A DNA stretch of 61,768 nucleotides, from NCBI GenBank assembly GCA_030447685.1, contig JAUJOK010000031.1:1-61768 (forward strand). Direction: 5' to 3'. A program made the translations under genes and the position numbers. The notes beneath the pieces are model-generated. The model saw only the letters and a program-made list of their open reading frames with translations, was not told the origin of the DNA and did no database searches. Position 1 is the stretch's first letter. Each line of letters begins with the position of its first letter. The stretch is from Armatimonadaceae bacterium (GTDB taxonomy: Bacteria > Armatimonadota > Armatimonadia > Armatimonadales > Armatimonadaceae). Shown here piece by piece: positions 37,692-47,603 of the stretch.

Positions 37692-39269
37692 ATGCCGAAA
37701 ATCTTTATCTATGATACGACGCTGCGTGACGGGTCGCAGGGAGAAGGTATTTCCTTTTTCCGTTGAGGATAAGATTCGCATCGCGCGGCGGCTGGACGCC
37801 TTCGGCATGGACTATATCGAGGGCGGCTGGCCCGGTGCGGCTCCCCCAAAGACACCGAGTTCTTCGCGCGTATGCGCGGCATACCCCTGCGCCACGCCCC
37901 GATTAGCCGCCTTTGGCTCCACCCGGCGCGCGCATATTTCCGCCGAAGATGATTCCCAACTGCGCCTGCTGCTGGAGGCCGAAACCCCGTCATCACTATC
38001 TTCGGCAAGTCGTGGGACTTCCAGGTGACGGACGCGCTGCGGGTGCCGCTGGAAGAGAACCTGGCGATGATCGGCGATTCCGTGCGCTTTTGAAGGCGGC
38101 GGGCCGCGAGGTGATCTTCGACGCCGAGCACTTTTTCGACGGTTACAAGGCTAACCCGGACTATGCCCTCCAGGCGCTGGAGGCGGCGGCGGAGGCCGGG
38201 GCGGATGTGCTGGTTCCCTGCGATACGAATGGGGGACACTGCCGCATGAGATCAGCGAGATTATCGCTACCGTCGTTGCGCGATTTCCGAACCTGCCTAT
38301 CGGGATGCACCCGCACAATGATGCCGACTGCGGAACGGCGAACGCGCTGGCCGCCGTGCGCGCCAGGCGCTGCGCAGGGTGCAGGGAACTGTAAACGGCC
38401 GGGGAGCGCACCGGCAACGCCGACCTGGTTCCGATTGTGGCCGGGCTGCGCCTGAAGATGGGTCTGGACTGCTTGACCGAAACGGCGATGGCGGACCTGA
38501 CGGAACTGGCGGCTTTCATAGACGAGGTCGCCAATGTCGCCCCCGATCCCCGCGCGGCTATGTCGGTCGCAATGCCTTCACCCACAAGGCCGGGATGCAC
38601 ATCGATGCCATCGTCAAGTCCGCGCGAACCTACGAGCATATCGACCCGCGCTCCGTGGGCAACACGCGCCGCCTGCTGGTTTCCGAACTGTCGGGCGGGG
38701 CGACCATCGCGCAAAAGGCCGCCGACCTGGGCTTCGACCTTTCCAAGAAATCGCCGGAAACGCGGGCGGTCCTTCACGAGATTACGGCGCGCGAGCATCA
38801 GGGCTATGCCTTCGAGGGGGCCGAGGCCAGCTTTGAGCTTCTGCTGAAAAAGGCGACCGGACGCTATCGCAAGCTGTTCGATCTGGTGGGTTTTCGGGTT
38901 CTGGTGGAAAAGCGCGCGGGCGACATCGAGCCGATCACGGAAGCGACCCTGCGGCTTCGTGTCGGGGACGAGGAGCTATTAACGGTCGCGGAGGGCGACG
39001 GTCCCGTACATGCGCTGGACGGCGCGCTGCGGAAGGCTTTGTGCAGTTTCTATCCGCAGGTGGGCGAAATCCGCCTGACCGACTTCAAGGTGCGTGTCGT
39101 GAATACCGAGGAGGGCACGGCGGCCAAGGTGCGAACCATCGTCGAGTCCACGGCCAGCCACGGCGAGACGTGGAGCACAGTCGGCGTCTCCACGAACATG
39201 ATTGAGGCGTCCTGGCAGGCCCTTGTGGATGCGGTCGAATACGGCCTGCTCAAAGAGAAGGCGAAGTAG
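37692..39269 (+). CDS. cimA: citramalate synthase, frame-disrupted in its first half
   Basis: Condenses pyruvate and acetyl-CoA to citramalate, giving isoleucine without threonine. It starts [20 protein letters not shown]. Pieces [20 protein letters not shown] and [63 protein letters not shown] and [20 protein letters not shown] lie in alternating frames. From 38379 one frame runs to the stop with [19 protein letters not shown] and a LeuA-type C-terminal domain. [11 protein letters not shown] is typical of this subfamily. At least two breaks fall at T5 and C5 runs, so error is likely. Confidence 0.9.
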
Positions 39270-39290
39270 TTGGCTCGTGTCCCGGTGATC

Positions 39291-40292
39291 TCAGTCGCCC
39301 GGACTTTTCACACCCGTTACCACGCGCTCGATACCCGCGTAGTCACTCATTGTCTGCACGTTCGTCAGGCCCGCCTCGTGCCATAGCCGCGCCACTGCGT
39401 CCGCCTGTCCCATTCCGACCTCCACCGCCAGAAGGCCGCTGGGCGCGAGCAGGGGCGGCGCTTCGGCGGCCAGGCGGCGGTAAAAGTACAGCGCGTCCTC
39501 GCGCGTTCCCAGGGCGATACGCGGTTCCCAGTCCCGCACCTCCGGCATCAGCGTCTCCACCTCGGCGGCGGCGATATAGGGCGGATTGCACACGATCACA
39601 TCGAAGGGCGCGAAGGCAGTTAGCGGGTCAAGCATATCGCCCTGAAGGAACGTCACCCGCTCCGCAACGCCATTACGCTCGGCATTGCGGCGGGCTACCG
39701 CAAGAGCCTCCTCGGAAATGTCGGACGCCCAGGCGTGGGCAAAGGGACAAGAATGTGTGACCGCTATAGCGATACATCCGGAGCCGGTGCCGATGTCCGC
39801 GATGTGGCCCCCTCCCCCCAGCCCCCTCCCCCCAGGCTTGGGGCGACCGTCGCCTGCGAGGAGAGGGGAAGAAAGAACCTCGCTTGACCTCTGGCTCCCC
39901 TCTCCCGCAGCGCGGGGGAGGGGCTGGGGGAGGGGGCGGGCATCCAAATGCCGCAGCGCCGCCTCTGCCAGAAGCTCCGTCTCCGGGCGAGGGATAAGCA
40001 CGGCGGAGGAAACTTCAAAGGTCAATCCGTAGAACTCACGCGTTCCGGTAATATAGGCCAGCGGTTCCCGGCGGCAGCGGCGGGCGACGAGGGATTCGTA
40101 ACGCGCGCTTTCGTCGGCGGTGAGCGGACGGCTGCTGGGCTGCGTGTGTAGGGCTTCACGCGAAATTTGCAGCGCGTGCATCATCAGGATACGGGCCTCC
40201 GCGCGCTCTTCGTCACCCGATGTACCTATTTCCCGAAAACGCTCCGTCGCCGCCTGAATCGCCTCCGCGACCGTTACCCCGCCTGTATTCAT
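39291..40292 (-). CDS. prmC: peptide chain release factor N5-glutamine methyltransferase with in-frame repeat insertion
   Basis: Methylates the GGQ glutamine of release factors. The N-terminal helical domain ends IPRPETELLAEAALRHLDA. About 44 foreign residues (RPLPQPLPRAAGEGS, LLAGDGRPKPGGRGLGGGG) then precede motif I HIADIGTGSGCIAIAV and the catalytic FDVIVCNPPYI. The extra residues are the translation of a palindromic repeat (39807-39938, 132 bp, exactly 44 codons). Start ATG 40292 is preferred to the long upstream ORF; it overlaps the acpS stop as ATGA. 333 residues against about 285 usual. Confidence 0.93.
   Translation of the reverse strand: MNTGGVTVAEAIQAATERFREIGTSGDEERAEARILMMHALQISREALHTQPSSRPLTADESARYESLVARRCRREPLAYITGTREFYGLTFEVSSAVLIPRPETELLAEAALRHLDARPLPQPLPRAAGEGSQRSSEVLSSPLLAGDGRPKPGGRGLGGGGHIADIGTGSGCIAIAVTHSCPFAHAWASDISEEALAVARRNAERNGVAERVTFLQGDMLDPLTAFAPFDVIVCNPPYIAAAEVETLMPEVRDWEPRIALGTREDALYFYRRLAAEAPPLLAPSGLLAVEVGMGQADAVARLWHEAGLTNVQTMSDYAGIERVVTGVKSPGD
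39807..39938. repeat. palindromic repeat inserted in the prmC reading frame
   Basis: Ends CCCCCTCCCCCCAGCCCC and GGGGCTGGGGGAGGGGG are near-complementary. The element contains the 18-mer GGGCGACCGTCGCCTGCG shared with the T-box leader. Its 132 bp keep prmC in frame without a stop. Confidence 0.9.
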
Positions 40293-40657
40293 GCGGAAGA
40301 ATCCGGCGCGACCAGAACCGCGAAAGCGGCGGCGAGATCGGCGAGATGGCTGAGGGAAACGAGGACGGCGCACCTGCCTGCGCGCTCGGCGGCGCGGCCC
40401 GTCAGGGTGATGGAGGGTGAGCCGCTGAGCGCGCGCACCACTTCGATCTCTTTCAGCGCACACCCGCCACCGAGGCATTTGATAACCGCTTCCTTTGCCG
40501 CGAAGCGGGCGGCGACATGGGGCGCGGGGTCGGGGCGAGTCAGACAGTACGCGGCCTCGCTGGGGGAAAGGACGCGGGCGGCGAAACGGCGCGGGTGGCG
40601 GGCCAGGGCGACCCGGACGCGGCCCACGTCCACCAGATCGACGCCGACCGCGACCAC
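40289..40657 (-). CDS. acpS: holo-acyl-carrier-protein synthase
   Basis: Transfers phosphopantetheine to acyl carrier protein. A GTG start at 40657 gives VVAVGVDLVDVGRVRVAL, with the metal Asp in GVDLVDV, and then RFAAKEAVIKCLGGG with the catalytic Glu, and SLSHLADLAAAFAV at the end. 122 residues is normal. A second GTG 14 codons upstream is possible, but the residues between (IPRPPLPAGG) derive from a C/G palindrome. Overlaps prmC by ATGA and follows trxB. Confidence 0.88.
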   Translation of the reverse strand: MVAVGVDLVDVGRVRVALARHPRRFAARVLSPSEAAYCLTRPDPAPHVAARFAAKEAVIKCLGGGCALKEIEVVRALSGSPSITLTGRAAERAGRCAVLVSLSHLADLAAAFAVLVAPDSSA

Positions 40658-40736
40658 CCGCCCCCCGGCGGGGAGCGGGGGGCGCGGAATGAGGCTCACC
40701 CCGGCCTCAATGGCTCCCGGCCTCTTCGGCTTCCAG

Positions 40737-41654
40737 TTAACGCGATGCATCCAGCGCGGCCATGCAGCCGGTGCCCGCCGCCGTGATGGCCTGCCGATAA
40801 ACGGTATCATGGACATCGCCCGCCGCGAAGACGCCGGGCACGCCCACATGCGTTCCCTTGGTCACGCAGATATACCCCAGGTCGTCCAGATCGAGCTGGC
40901 CCTTGAACAGGTCGGTGTTGGGCTTGTGGCCGATGGCGACAAAGACGCCGTCGGTCGGAAGAACCTTCTCCTCGTCGGTCTTGAGGTTATGGATGCGCAC
41001 GCCCGTCACCTTGCCGACAGCGGGGTCGAGTATCTCCTTGATGACGGTGTCCCACATAAAGGTGATCTTTTCATTCTTGAACGCCCGGTCCTGCATGATC
41101 TTGGACGCCCGCAGCGTGTCGCGCCGGTGAATCAGCGTTACGGTATTGGCGAGGCGGGAGAGATACATCGCCTCCTCAATAGCCGTATCACCGCCGCCGA
41201 CCACGATTACGTCCTTGCCCCGGAAAAAGAAGCCGTCACAGGTCGCGCACGCGGAAACGCCCCGGTTATACAGCGCGGTCTCCGAGGGAATCCCCAGCCA
41301 TTTGGCCGAAGCGCCCGTCGCAATAATCAGCGTCTTGGTCAGGAACTCGCTGCCGGTGTTGGTGCGCACGACGAACGGGCGCTTCGACAGGTCCACTTCG
41401 GTCGCCTCGTCCAGAATAATCTCCGCGCCCACCCGCTCGGCCTGCGCCCGCATCTCCTCCACCAGCGCCGGGCCGGTGATCGCGTCGCGGAAGCCGGGGA
41501 AGTTCTCGACATCGGTGGTGATGGTTAGCTGCCCACCCGGTACGAAGCCTTCCAGAACCAGCGGGTGAAGGTTCGCCCGCGCCGCGTAGATGGCCGCCGT
41601 CAGCCCTGCCGGGCCGCTTCCCAGAATCAATACGTTTCGAATATTTTCGCTCAT
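40737..41654 (-). CDS. trxB: thioredoxin reductase
   Basis: FAD enzyme that reduces thioredoxin with NADPH. I start at the ATG at 41654 (MSENIRNVLILGSGPAGLTA), preceded by AAGGCGGAG. The FAD motif GSGPAGLTAAIYAARANL, the redox pair in ACATCDGFFF, the NADPH motif VVGGGDTAIEEAMYL and the second FAD motif GVFAAGDVHDTVYRQAI are all present. 305 residues. A -10-like TACAAT lies about 25 bases upstream. Runs on toward acpS-prmC. Confidence 0.96.
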   Translation of the reverse strand: MSENIRNVLILGSGPAGLTAAIYAARANLHPLVLEGFVPGGQLTITTDVENFPGFRDAITGPALVEEMRAQAERVGAEIILDEATEVDLSKRPFVVRTNTGSEFLTKTLIIATGASAKWLGIPSETALYNRGVSACATCDGFFFRGKDVIVVGGGDTAIEEAMYLSRLANTVTLIHRRDTLRASKIMQDRAFKNEKITFMWDTVIKEILDPAVGKVTGVRIHNLKTDEEKVLPTDGVFVAIGHKPNTDLFKGQLDLDDLGYICVTKGTHVGVPGVFAAGDVHDTVYRQAITAAGTGCMAALDASR

Positions 41655-41689
41655 GTCTCCGCCTTGTTCTCTTCTATTGTAACATGTGT

Positions 41690-41977
41690 CTATTCGCCGG
41701 AAAGGCTCGGTAACGTCGCCAGCCAATGGGCTGTCTCCTCCGGGGCGACACCCGAAACGGCGAAACGCTTGCTGCGTGACGTCTCCCCGCTGAGGAGCGT
41801 GACCTGGCCGGGGCGCACCTTCAGCGCGCTGGCTACCAGCGCGGCGCAGGCGCGGTTGGCGCGTCCCTCCACCGGCGGTGCGGCGACACGCAGATGGACG
41901 ACCCCGTCTTTTGCTCCGATTACGGCATCACGCCCGCCTCTGGGTGTCAATCTTACACTAAGTATAACATCTTCCAC
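41690..41977 (-). CDS. DUF167 (YggU) family protein
   Basis: A 95-residue protein starting at the GTG at 41977: VEDVILSVRLTPRGGRDAVI, then VVHLRVAAPPVEGRANRACA and VTLLSGETSRSKRFAVSG. PPVEGxAN and SGxxSRxK are the DUF167 signature. Function unknown, conserved in bacteria. It sits between the CPBP protease and trxB in the same direction. The longer ORF to 42688 in this frame is a shadow of the protease gene. Confidence 0.9.
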   Translation of the reverse strand: MEDVILSVRLTPRGGRDAVIGAKDGVVHLRVAAPPVEGRANRACAALVASALKVRPGQVTLLSGETSRSKRFAVSGVAPEETAHWLATLPSLSGE

Positions 41978-41994
41978 AACGCAAAGGTTCCCGG

Positions 41995-43512
41995 TCAGTT
42001 GTCGCTGAACAAGGCTGACAGCAGCAGAAACGCGCCCGTGTTCTGGATGCCGTGGGCGATAAAGCACGGCACCAGGCTTTGCCGCATCTCCCGCATTGTG
42101 GCAAGGCCGAAGCCCAGGCCGAAGATAGGCAGCCAGTCCTGCGGCGGATGCACGACGGCAAATAGAACGCCGGAGATAACGGCGCAGACCACCCAGCCCC
42201 AGCGTGTCCGCAGGCCGCCGAACAGCGCGCCGCGAAAGAACAGTTCCTCGAAGAACGGTGCGGCCACGGCCACCATTCCGAAGATAAGGAGGCGGCTGGC
42301 CATATCCTGCTCGCTCGCCATCAGGGGCATGATCGGGTTGGGCGCGGTGTTGGGAATATGGCGAAAGATAACCTGCGAGATGAGCCGGAGCGCGAAGACG
42401 AGCGGGAGCATCGCCAGGTACCCGGCGACGCCGTAGCCGATGTTGGCAAAAAGCGCGCCGCGCGCCGTCAGGCCGATGCTCGCCAGGCTGACTCCACGCC
42501 CGCGCGCCTTTGCCTGGAAGTAGGCCATCGCGATAAAGCCGGTGCCTAACTGCAGGCCGGCTAAAATCGGCAGTGCGGTGCGCGGCGTGAGTTCCGCCAT
42601 AAAGCGGGGCGCGAGCAGACCGGCGGCAAAGCCCGCGCCGCGAAAAACCAGCAGATAAAAGACGAAAACATCCAGCAGTTCGCCCCACGAAAGCGGCTGC
42701 GGCTGCGTATCCGTTCGCGCCACGCGCCGCCAGTTCTTATCAATGGCCGTCCAGGCGAACAGACATAAAAAAACCAGACCGGTGAGAAAGCCCAGAATCC
42801 CCAGCAGCATGAACGCCCCGGCGCTGACCAGAAACCGGCTGGCCCTCGCTTCCAACCGGCGGTTCAGCGCTCCCGCCTGCTCCGGGTTTCCCGCCGCTGC
42901 GTACAGATCAGCCAGCGCGCGGTCTTCCAGAAAGCGCAGGCGCATGGCACGGATACGTCTTTCATAATCGGGCACGTCCGCAGGCTGTACGCGCCCGCGC
43001 GCGTAGACGTCGCGCCACAGCGCCGTCTCCGCGCGAATATCCGCCTCGTTGGCGTCGACAGCTTTGAGCGCGCGGGGCAGTGACTTCTCGATCAGGGGGG
43101 ACGGGTCGAATTCCTTATCCGCCGTGTGTTCCAGAATCAGGAGGCGGCGGGCGATGTTGGGTAAGAGAAGGGTCTTCTGAAGCTCCCGGTAGCTGCCGAT
43201 GGCCTCACTCAGGGCCGACGCCTCCGTTAGCGGTGAGGAGGCCCCCGCCAGGCTCGTCAGCGCCCGGACACCGAATGCCTGCCGCACATTGATTTCGGCG
43301 GCGACGAACTTTTCAAAGTCGGCGGCGCTTATCTCGTCGCCGGTTATTTTGGCGACCCCCCGCGCGCCGGAAGAGGCCAGCAGCGGAATAATCCACACCA
43401 TTACCAGCAGGGCGAGGTAAAGCCGGGTCGAAGGCAGGAGCGTGAATCGCGCTTCGGGAGGGGGAGACGGCTCACCAGGGGGAGCGCCGGGATCTTCATC
43501 GGCGGTCGCCAT
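41995..43512 (-). CDS. CPBP family intramembrane protease (CAAX-like)
   Basis: 505 residues. The N-terminal cytoplasmic/periplasmic part has one helix near 27-45 (LYLALLVMVWIIPLLASSG) and a charged region to about 230. At least six more membrane helices follow. The C-terminal ABI domain holds the catalytic motifs FFEELFFRGALFGGLR, VVHPPQDWLPIFGLG and CFIAHGIQN. Substrate unknown. The gene starts on the same bases as the TPR gene stop (TGATG), so the two are translationally coupled. Confidence 0.9.
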   Translation of the reverse strand: MATADEDPGAPPGEPSPPPEARFTLLPSTRLYLALLVMVWIIPLLASSGARGVAKITGDEISAADFEKFVAAEINVRQAFGVRALTSLAGASSPLTEASALSEAIGSYRELQKTLLLPNIARRLLILEHTADKEFDPSPLIEKSLPRALKAVDANEADIRAETALWRDVYARGRVQPADVPDYERRIRAMRLRFLEDRALADLYAAAGNPEQAGALNRRLEARASRFLVSAGAFMLLGILGFLTGLVFLCLFAWTAIDKNWRRVARTDTQPQPLSWGELLDVFVFYLLVFRGAGFAAGLLAPRFMAELTPRTALPILAGLQLGTGFIAMAYFQAKARGRGVSLASIGLTARGALFANIGYGVAGYLAMLPLVFALRLISQVIFRHIPNTAPNPIMPLMASEQDMASRLLIFGMVAVAAPFFEELFFRGALFGGLRTRWGWVVCAVISGVLFAVVHPPQDWLPIFGLGFGLATMREMRQSLVPCFIAHGIQNTGAFLLLSALFSDN

Positions 43513-44171
43513 CAGCCCTCGCGCCTGACGCCGCCACCGTCACCACCACCACCGCCGCGCTTCTTTTGTTCCACGCGGCGCAGGTTCGGCGGCCCCGCTG
43601 AGTCGCGTGGGAAGCGCCTTACTACCGTACGCCAGGCGTTCAGTGATTCATCGGTGCGGCCCAGCCGGTCGTAGCAGTGGGCGAGTGTTTTCCATACCTG
43701 GGACGGCGCATTGGCAAAACGGGACGCGGCTCGAAGGTGCGGCAGCGCCTCCGTATATCGTTTGGTATTGAAAAGGTGCCAGCCGAATTCGTAGTTGAGT
43801 TCATAGCGCCGGGGGTTGCGCGCCACGCCCAGCTTCAGCAGATCATCGGCGGCGGGCGTCTGCCCCATGCTCCACAAGAGCCACGCTCCCGAAGCGTACG
43901 CTTCCAGAAACGCCGGGTCCGCCTCCACCGCCACACGAATCAGCCCCACGATGCGGTTGTAGTCACCGTCGTGCCAGTAGTAGTCTGTCCGCTCCCATAT
44001 CTTGTCCACCACGCGGTCGGTGATGCCATCCACCTGCGTAATGGCCTGTGCTCGCGTCACGGGTTTCGAAGGAGCCTTCTGGGCGGCGTTCGCATCGGCC
44101 CCGGCGCAAAGCAGAAAGACCAGCGCAGTGACCGACAGCGGCGCGGTTAAGCGAAAGCGGTTAATCTTCAT
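43512..44171 (-). CDS. secreted TPR protein
   Basis: 219 residues: a signal peptide ([20 protein letters not shown], cleavage after about ANAA), then three or four tetratricopeptide repeats ([74 protein letters not shown]) and a basic, Gly-rich tail. Probably a periplasmic scaffold. Coupled to the CPBP protease downstream. Confidence 0.83.
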   Translation of the reverse strand: MKINRFRLTAPLSVTALVFLLCAGADANAAQKAPSKPVTRAQAITQVDGITDRVVDKIWERTDYYWHDGDYNRIVGLIRVAVEADPAFLEAYASGAWLLWSMGQTPAADDLLKLGVARNPRRYELNYEFGWHLFNTKRYTEALPHLRAASRFANAPSQVWKTLAHCYDRLGRTDESLNAWRTVVRRFPRDSAGPPNLRRVEQKKRGGGGGDGGGVRREG

Positions 44172-44217
44172 AATGTGCTATTGTAGCACGCGGAACGCTG
44201 TGCGGACAAGACGGGGC

Positions 44218-44245
44218 CTTGCCCGTCCCTGAAGGAACGGGCAAG
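44218..44245. repeat. 9-bp stem hairpin of the CCCGTCCCT-AAGGAACGGG type
   Basis: CTTGCCCGT and ACGGGCAAG enclose CCCTGAAGGA. It lies directly after the nadE stop. The sequence matches the arms of the composite element at 34911-35053, so it is a solo arm of that repeat; it might also end nadE transcripts. Confidence 0.75.
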
Positions 44246-44246
44246 C

Positions 44247-46304
44247 TTATCCCGGCACGTTGCGGCGCAGCTCTTCCAGCCAGACCACGGCCTCCGAATC
44301 GCTGGGGGCGCGCCAGTCGCCGCGTGGGGAAAGCGAGCCGCCGGAGCCGACCTTGGGGCCGTTGGGCACGGCGGAGCGCTTGAACTGGCTGATCTTGAAG
44401 AAGCGGTACAAAAACACATCCAGCCATTTTTTTATGGTTGCGATATCGTACTCATTGTGCTTTTCGTGGGGCAAGCCCTCCGGGTAATCGCCGCGCGTCC
44501 GGTCGCTCCAGGCGTGGTGACTTAAAAAGGCGACCTTGCTGGGGCGGAAGCCGTAGCGGGTGATGTAGTAGACATTGAAGTCCTGAAGCTCGTAGGGGCC
44601 GATCTTCTCCTGCGTGCTTTGCGCGGGCTTTTCGCGGTTGTCCTCGGCATGGGGCACCAGTTCCGGCGAAATCTCGGTGTCCAGAATGGATTGGAGGATG
44701 GCGCTCGTCTCGTCATCGAACTGGCGCGAGGCGATCACCCAGCGTATCAGGTGCTGGATCAGCGTCTTGGGCACCGACGCATTGACATTGTAGTGGGACA
44801 TATGATCGCCGACACCGTAGGTGGCCCAGCCCAGCGCCAGTTCGCTCAGGTCGCCCGTGCCGAGCACCAGGCCGTTGTGGAAGTTCGCGAGACGGAACAG
44901 GTGCGACGTGCGCTCACCCGCCTGGACATTTTCGAAGGTGATGTCGTAGACCGGCTTGCCCTCGCTGAACGGGTGATGGAGATCGCGCAGCATCTGGACA
45001 CAGGAGGGCTTGATGTCTATCTCTGTGCCGTTTATTCCGAGGGCGCGCATCAGCCCGTGGGCGTTCTTGAGCGTCACGTCGCTGGTGGCGAAGCCGGGCA
45101 TGGTGTAGCCGAGGATGTTTTCACGCGGCAGACCGAGCCGGTCCATCGTCTTCGCGGCCACAATCAGCGCGTGGGTCGAATCCAGCCCGCCGGAAACCCC
45201 GATAACGATTTTTTTAATACCCGTGCTGGCGAGGCGCTTCATCAGGCCATGCACCTGGATGTTATACGCTTCGTAGCAGCGCTCGTCGCGCTTGGCCGGG
45301 TCGTTGGGCACATAGGGGAACCGCTCGACATCGCGCATCAGGGGGATGTCGCCGCCGGGTATTTCGAAGGTGAAACCGACACGGCGAATCGTCCGCAGTT
45401 TTTCCAGATGGTCGCCGACGGTATCGTTGAAGCTGGTCCAGCGCATCCGGTCCTGCGCGAGCCGCTCCAGGTCGATGTCGGCGGCAATAATCTGCTCCTC
45501 GGCGGGGAATCGCTCCGCTTCCGCCAGAAGCTCATTGTTCTCGTAGATCAGCGCGTGGCCGTCCCAGGCCAGGTCGGTGGTGGATTCGCCGGGACCCGCC
45601 GCCGAATAGAGATAGGCGGCGATGCACTTGCCGGACTGCGCCGCGCACAGGTCGCGCCGGTACTCCGCCTTGCCGATGGTGATATTGCTCGCCGACAGGT
45701 TCGCCAGCACCGTCGCCCCGGCCAGCGATGCATAGGTGCTGGGCGGTATCGGCGTCCATACATCCTCGCAGATTTCGACATGCAGCGCGAAGTCCTCGAC
45801 ATTCGTCGCATCGAAGATCAGGTCGTTGCCGAAGGGGACGCGCTGCCCCAGCAGCAGCACCGCGGCTGACGGCGTCGCGGCCCGGCGTGAACTGCCGCCG
45901 CTCGTAGAATTCGCGGTAGTTGGGCAGGTAGCTTTTGGGCGTCACCCCAACACCTGCCCGCGATAGAGGACCACGGCGCAGTTGAACAGCTTGCCCTCGA
46001 AGCGCAGGGGAGCGCCCACCAGAAGAACCGGGGACAGGTCGCGGCTCTCCTCAACAAGCCGGCCAGGGCGGCCTCCACCGCATCTAAGAGAGCATCCTGA
46101 TGGAACAGGTCTTCGTTGGAATAGGCGGAAATACCCAGTTCGGGAAACAGGGCGACGGCAGCGTTCAGCGCCGAAGCGCGCCGCGCCAGGCCGATAGTCT
46201 GCTCGACGTTGTACTGCGGGTCGGCGACGCGCACGAACGGAATGCACACCGCCGCGCGAATGAAGCCATGCGAATAGATGGAGTAAAAACGGACGCTGCT
46301 GCAT
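44247..46304 (-). CDS. nadE: glutamine-dependent NAD+ synthetase, frame-disrupted in the N-terminal third
   Basis: Last step of NAD synthesis. N-terminal nitrilase-type amidase: [72 protein letters not shown], then VEICEDVW. C-terminal ATP-dependent synthetase: [39 protein letters not shown]. The ATG at 46304 opens MQQRP; removing one T from the TTTTT run at about 46286-46282 restores [13 protein letters not shown]. Another break is at a GGGG run (about 45945). These homopolymer positions point to sequencing error. About 685 residues, normal for the family. Confidence 0.93.
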
Positions 46305-46316
46305 ACGATTAGTATA
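46305..46316 (-). promoter_or_regulatory. -10 element giving a leaderless nadE transcript
   Basis: TATACT (46316-46311) ends 6 bases before the nadE ATG, so transcription would begin at or within one base of the start codon. The -35 is weak. Confidence 0.55.
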
Positions 46317-46761
46317 GCGTATTTAGGCTGTACCGGAACCTCACAGGGAAGCATCAAGAAGCCCGTGGAGTATGACGTCTCCGGTCGGCCTGCTGGAAGG
46401 CCGTCGGGTGAAGTCGTAGATTTGCCGATGCCATCCTTGTAAATTGCGTCGCCAGCGAACACCGTTCCGACGCCGGTTTTCAACCGGCGGGCTTACAATC
46501 TCTGGTGTAATCGCTGTCAGTTGTGTTCTGAACATGCCTTAGTCGGACCCTCGGCCCTGTACCATACGCCAGTCCAACAGGCGAGAAGCGCGAACAACAT
46601 GCGGTGAGAGTAGTCACGATAGCAACAATTACGGCGGTTGCGGCTTTATCCAACCAACCTGCCGCCAACAGGAAACGGCTCTCGATGGTATGGAACATAT
46701 TCGTCCCAAACTCCAGCAATTCCAATCGGTTATCTCCTAAGGCAATACGGCCTCAGTCCCG
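46317..46761. other. intergenic region with one weak small ORF
   Basis: Between the nadE promoter and the PhyH gene. Apart from the small reading frame listed at 46480-46725 I see no gene, repeat or clear terminator. Confidence 0.4.
46480..46725 (-). CDS. possible small membrane peptide
   Basis: A TTG start at 46725 follows TTAGGAGAT at good spacing. It encodes [20 protein letters not shown] and a hydrophobic stretch [18 protein letters not shown], then a basic tail. 81 residues. The ribosome site and single membrane segment are the only support; no family recognised. Confidence 0.3.
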   Translation of the reverse strand: MELLEFGTNMFHTIESRFLLAAGWLDKAATAVIVAIVTTLTACCSRFSPVGLAYGTGPRVRLRHVQNTTDSDYTRDCKPAG

Positions 46762-47429
46762 TTACCACTTCATGTTGAGCGCGAGACGCGGGCGGTCACT
46801 GGTGTTCTGCTGCCCGCGCGGGCGCACAGATAGTGGTAAAACAGCACGTCGCCGCGCTTCGGGGTCGTCTCCACCGGGTCGCCCAAATCTACCGTTTCGA
46901 TGTCCTGGTTCAGCGCCCACATCGTCTCGTAGCGCGCCGGGTCGCTTCTGGCAAGCTGTTCCAGCTTCTGGTGGGACTGGCCAGACCACGGTTCCGGCAC
47001 CGTGCGGCGGCACGTCCGTCAAAAAGGCCATTCCGGCGATGCGAAACGCGCGGGGAAAACCTTGTGGCCGTGTTCTTTGATGGCGTGGTCAATATGGGCG
47101 TGCGGCCACTTCCATTCGCCCGGCTTGGGAAAGACATTGATGGCGTAGGCGCGGCTGGGCGCATGGAAGGTGCCAGGCGACTCGCCGGCAAGCCGTTCGG
47201 CGGCGCTCAGCAGTTCTGGCGTATAACAGGCCAGCAGCGCCGGGTCTTCGTAAGCCGCATGAGCGGGCTTGATAGTTTCCCACGACGCCGGGTCCTGCGG
47301 GTCGGCGTTCAGGTGCCGCCAGATGGCTTTTTCCGCATCCTCGGCAACCTCCGCCGGGATCAGACCGGAAACGAGCACATAACCGCGATGCGTGTAATGA
47401 TTTTCCTGCACCAGTGTCAGAACCGACAT
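46762..47429 (-). CDS. phytanoyl-CoA dioxygenase family protein (PhyH), frame-disrupted
   Basis: Starts MSVLTLVQENHYTHRGYVLV, a usual PhyH opening, then AINVFPKPGEWKWPHAHIDH with a candidate His-X-Asp. After shifts near 47035 and 46990 it continues MAFLTDVPPHG, PEPWSGQSHQKLEQLARSDP and TTPKRGDVLFYHYLCARAGS with the distal His, ending QNTSDRPRLALNMKW at 46762. About 222 residues. At least three shifts. Divergent from the rhamnose isomerase gene, which may point to a sugar-related substrate. Confidence 0.8.
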
Positions 47430-47603
47430 TGCTTTTTCCTCCTTCGCCCGCCGCCGCTTCGATCACTGCTCTGCGGCGACCGGCGCGAACTGTACGGCTA
47501 ATTTCTCGGTCCACCGACGGTTTGCCTCCCGCTTATCGGGAAGGATATTTTCGCGCGCGGCACGAAGAGGGTATTCCAAATCAGAAATACAAGGGATTCT
47601 ACG

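Noticed and set aside
41690..42688. 332-codon ORF reading into DUF167
   Set aside because: Only the last 95 codons are a real gene; the rest is an off-frame reading of the CPBP protease.
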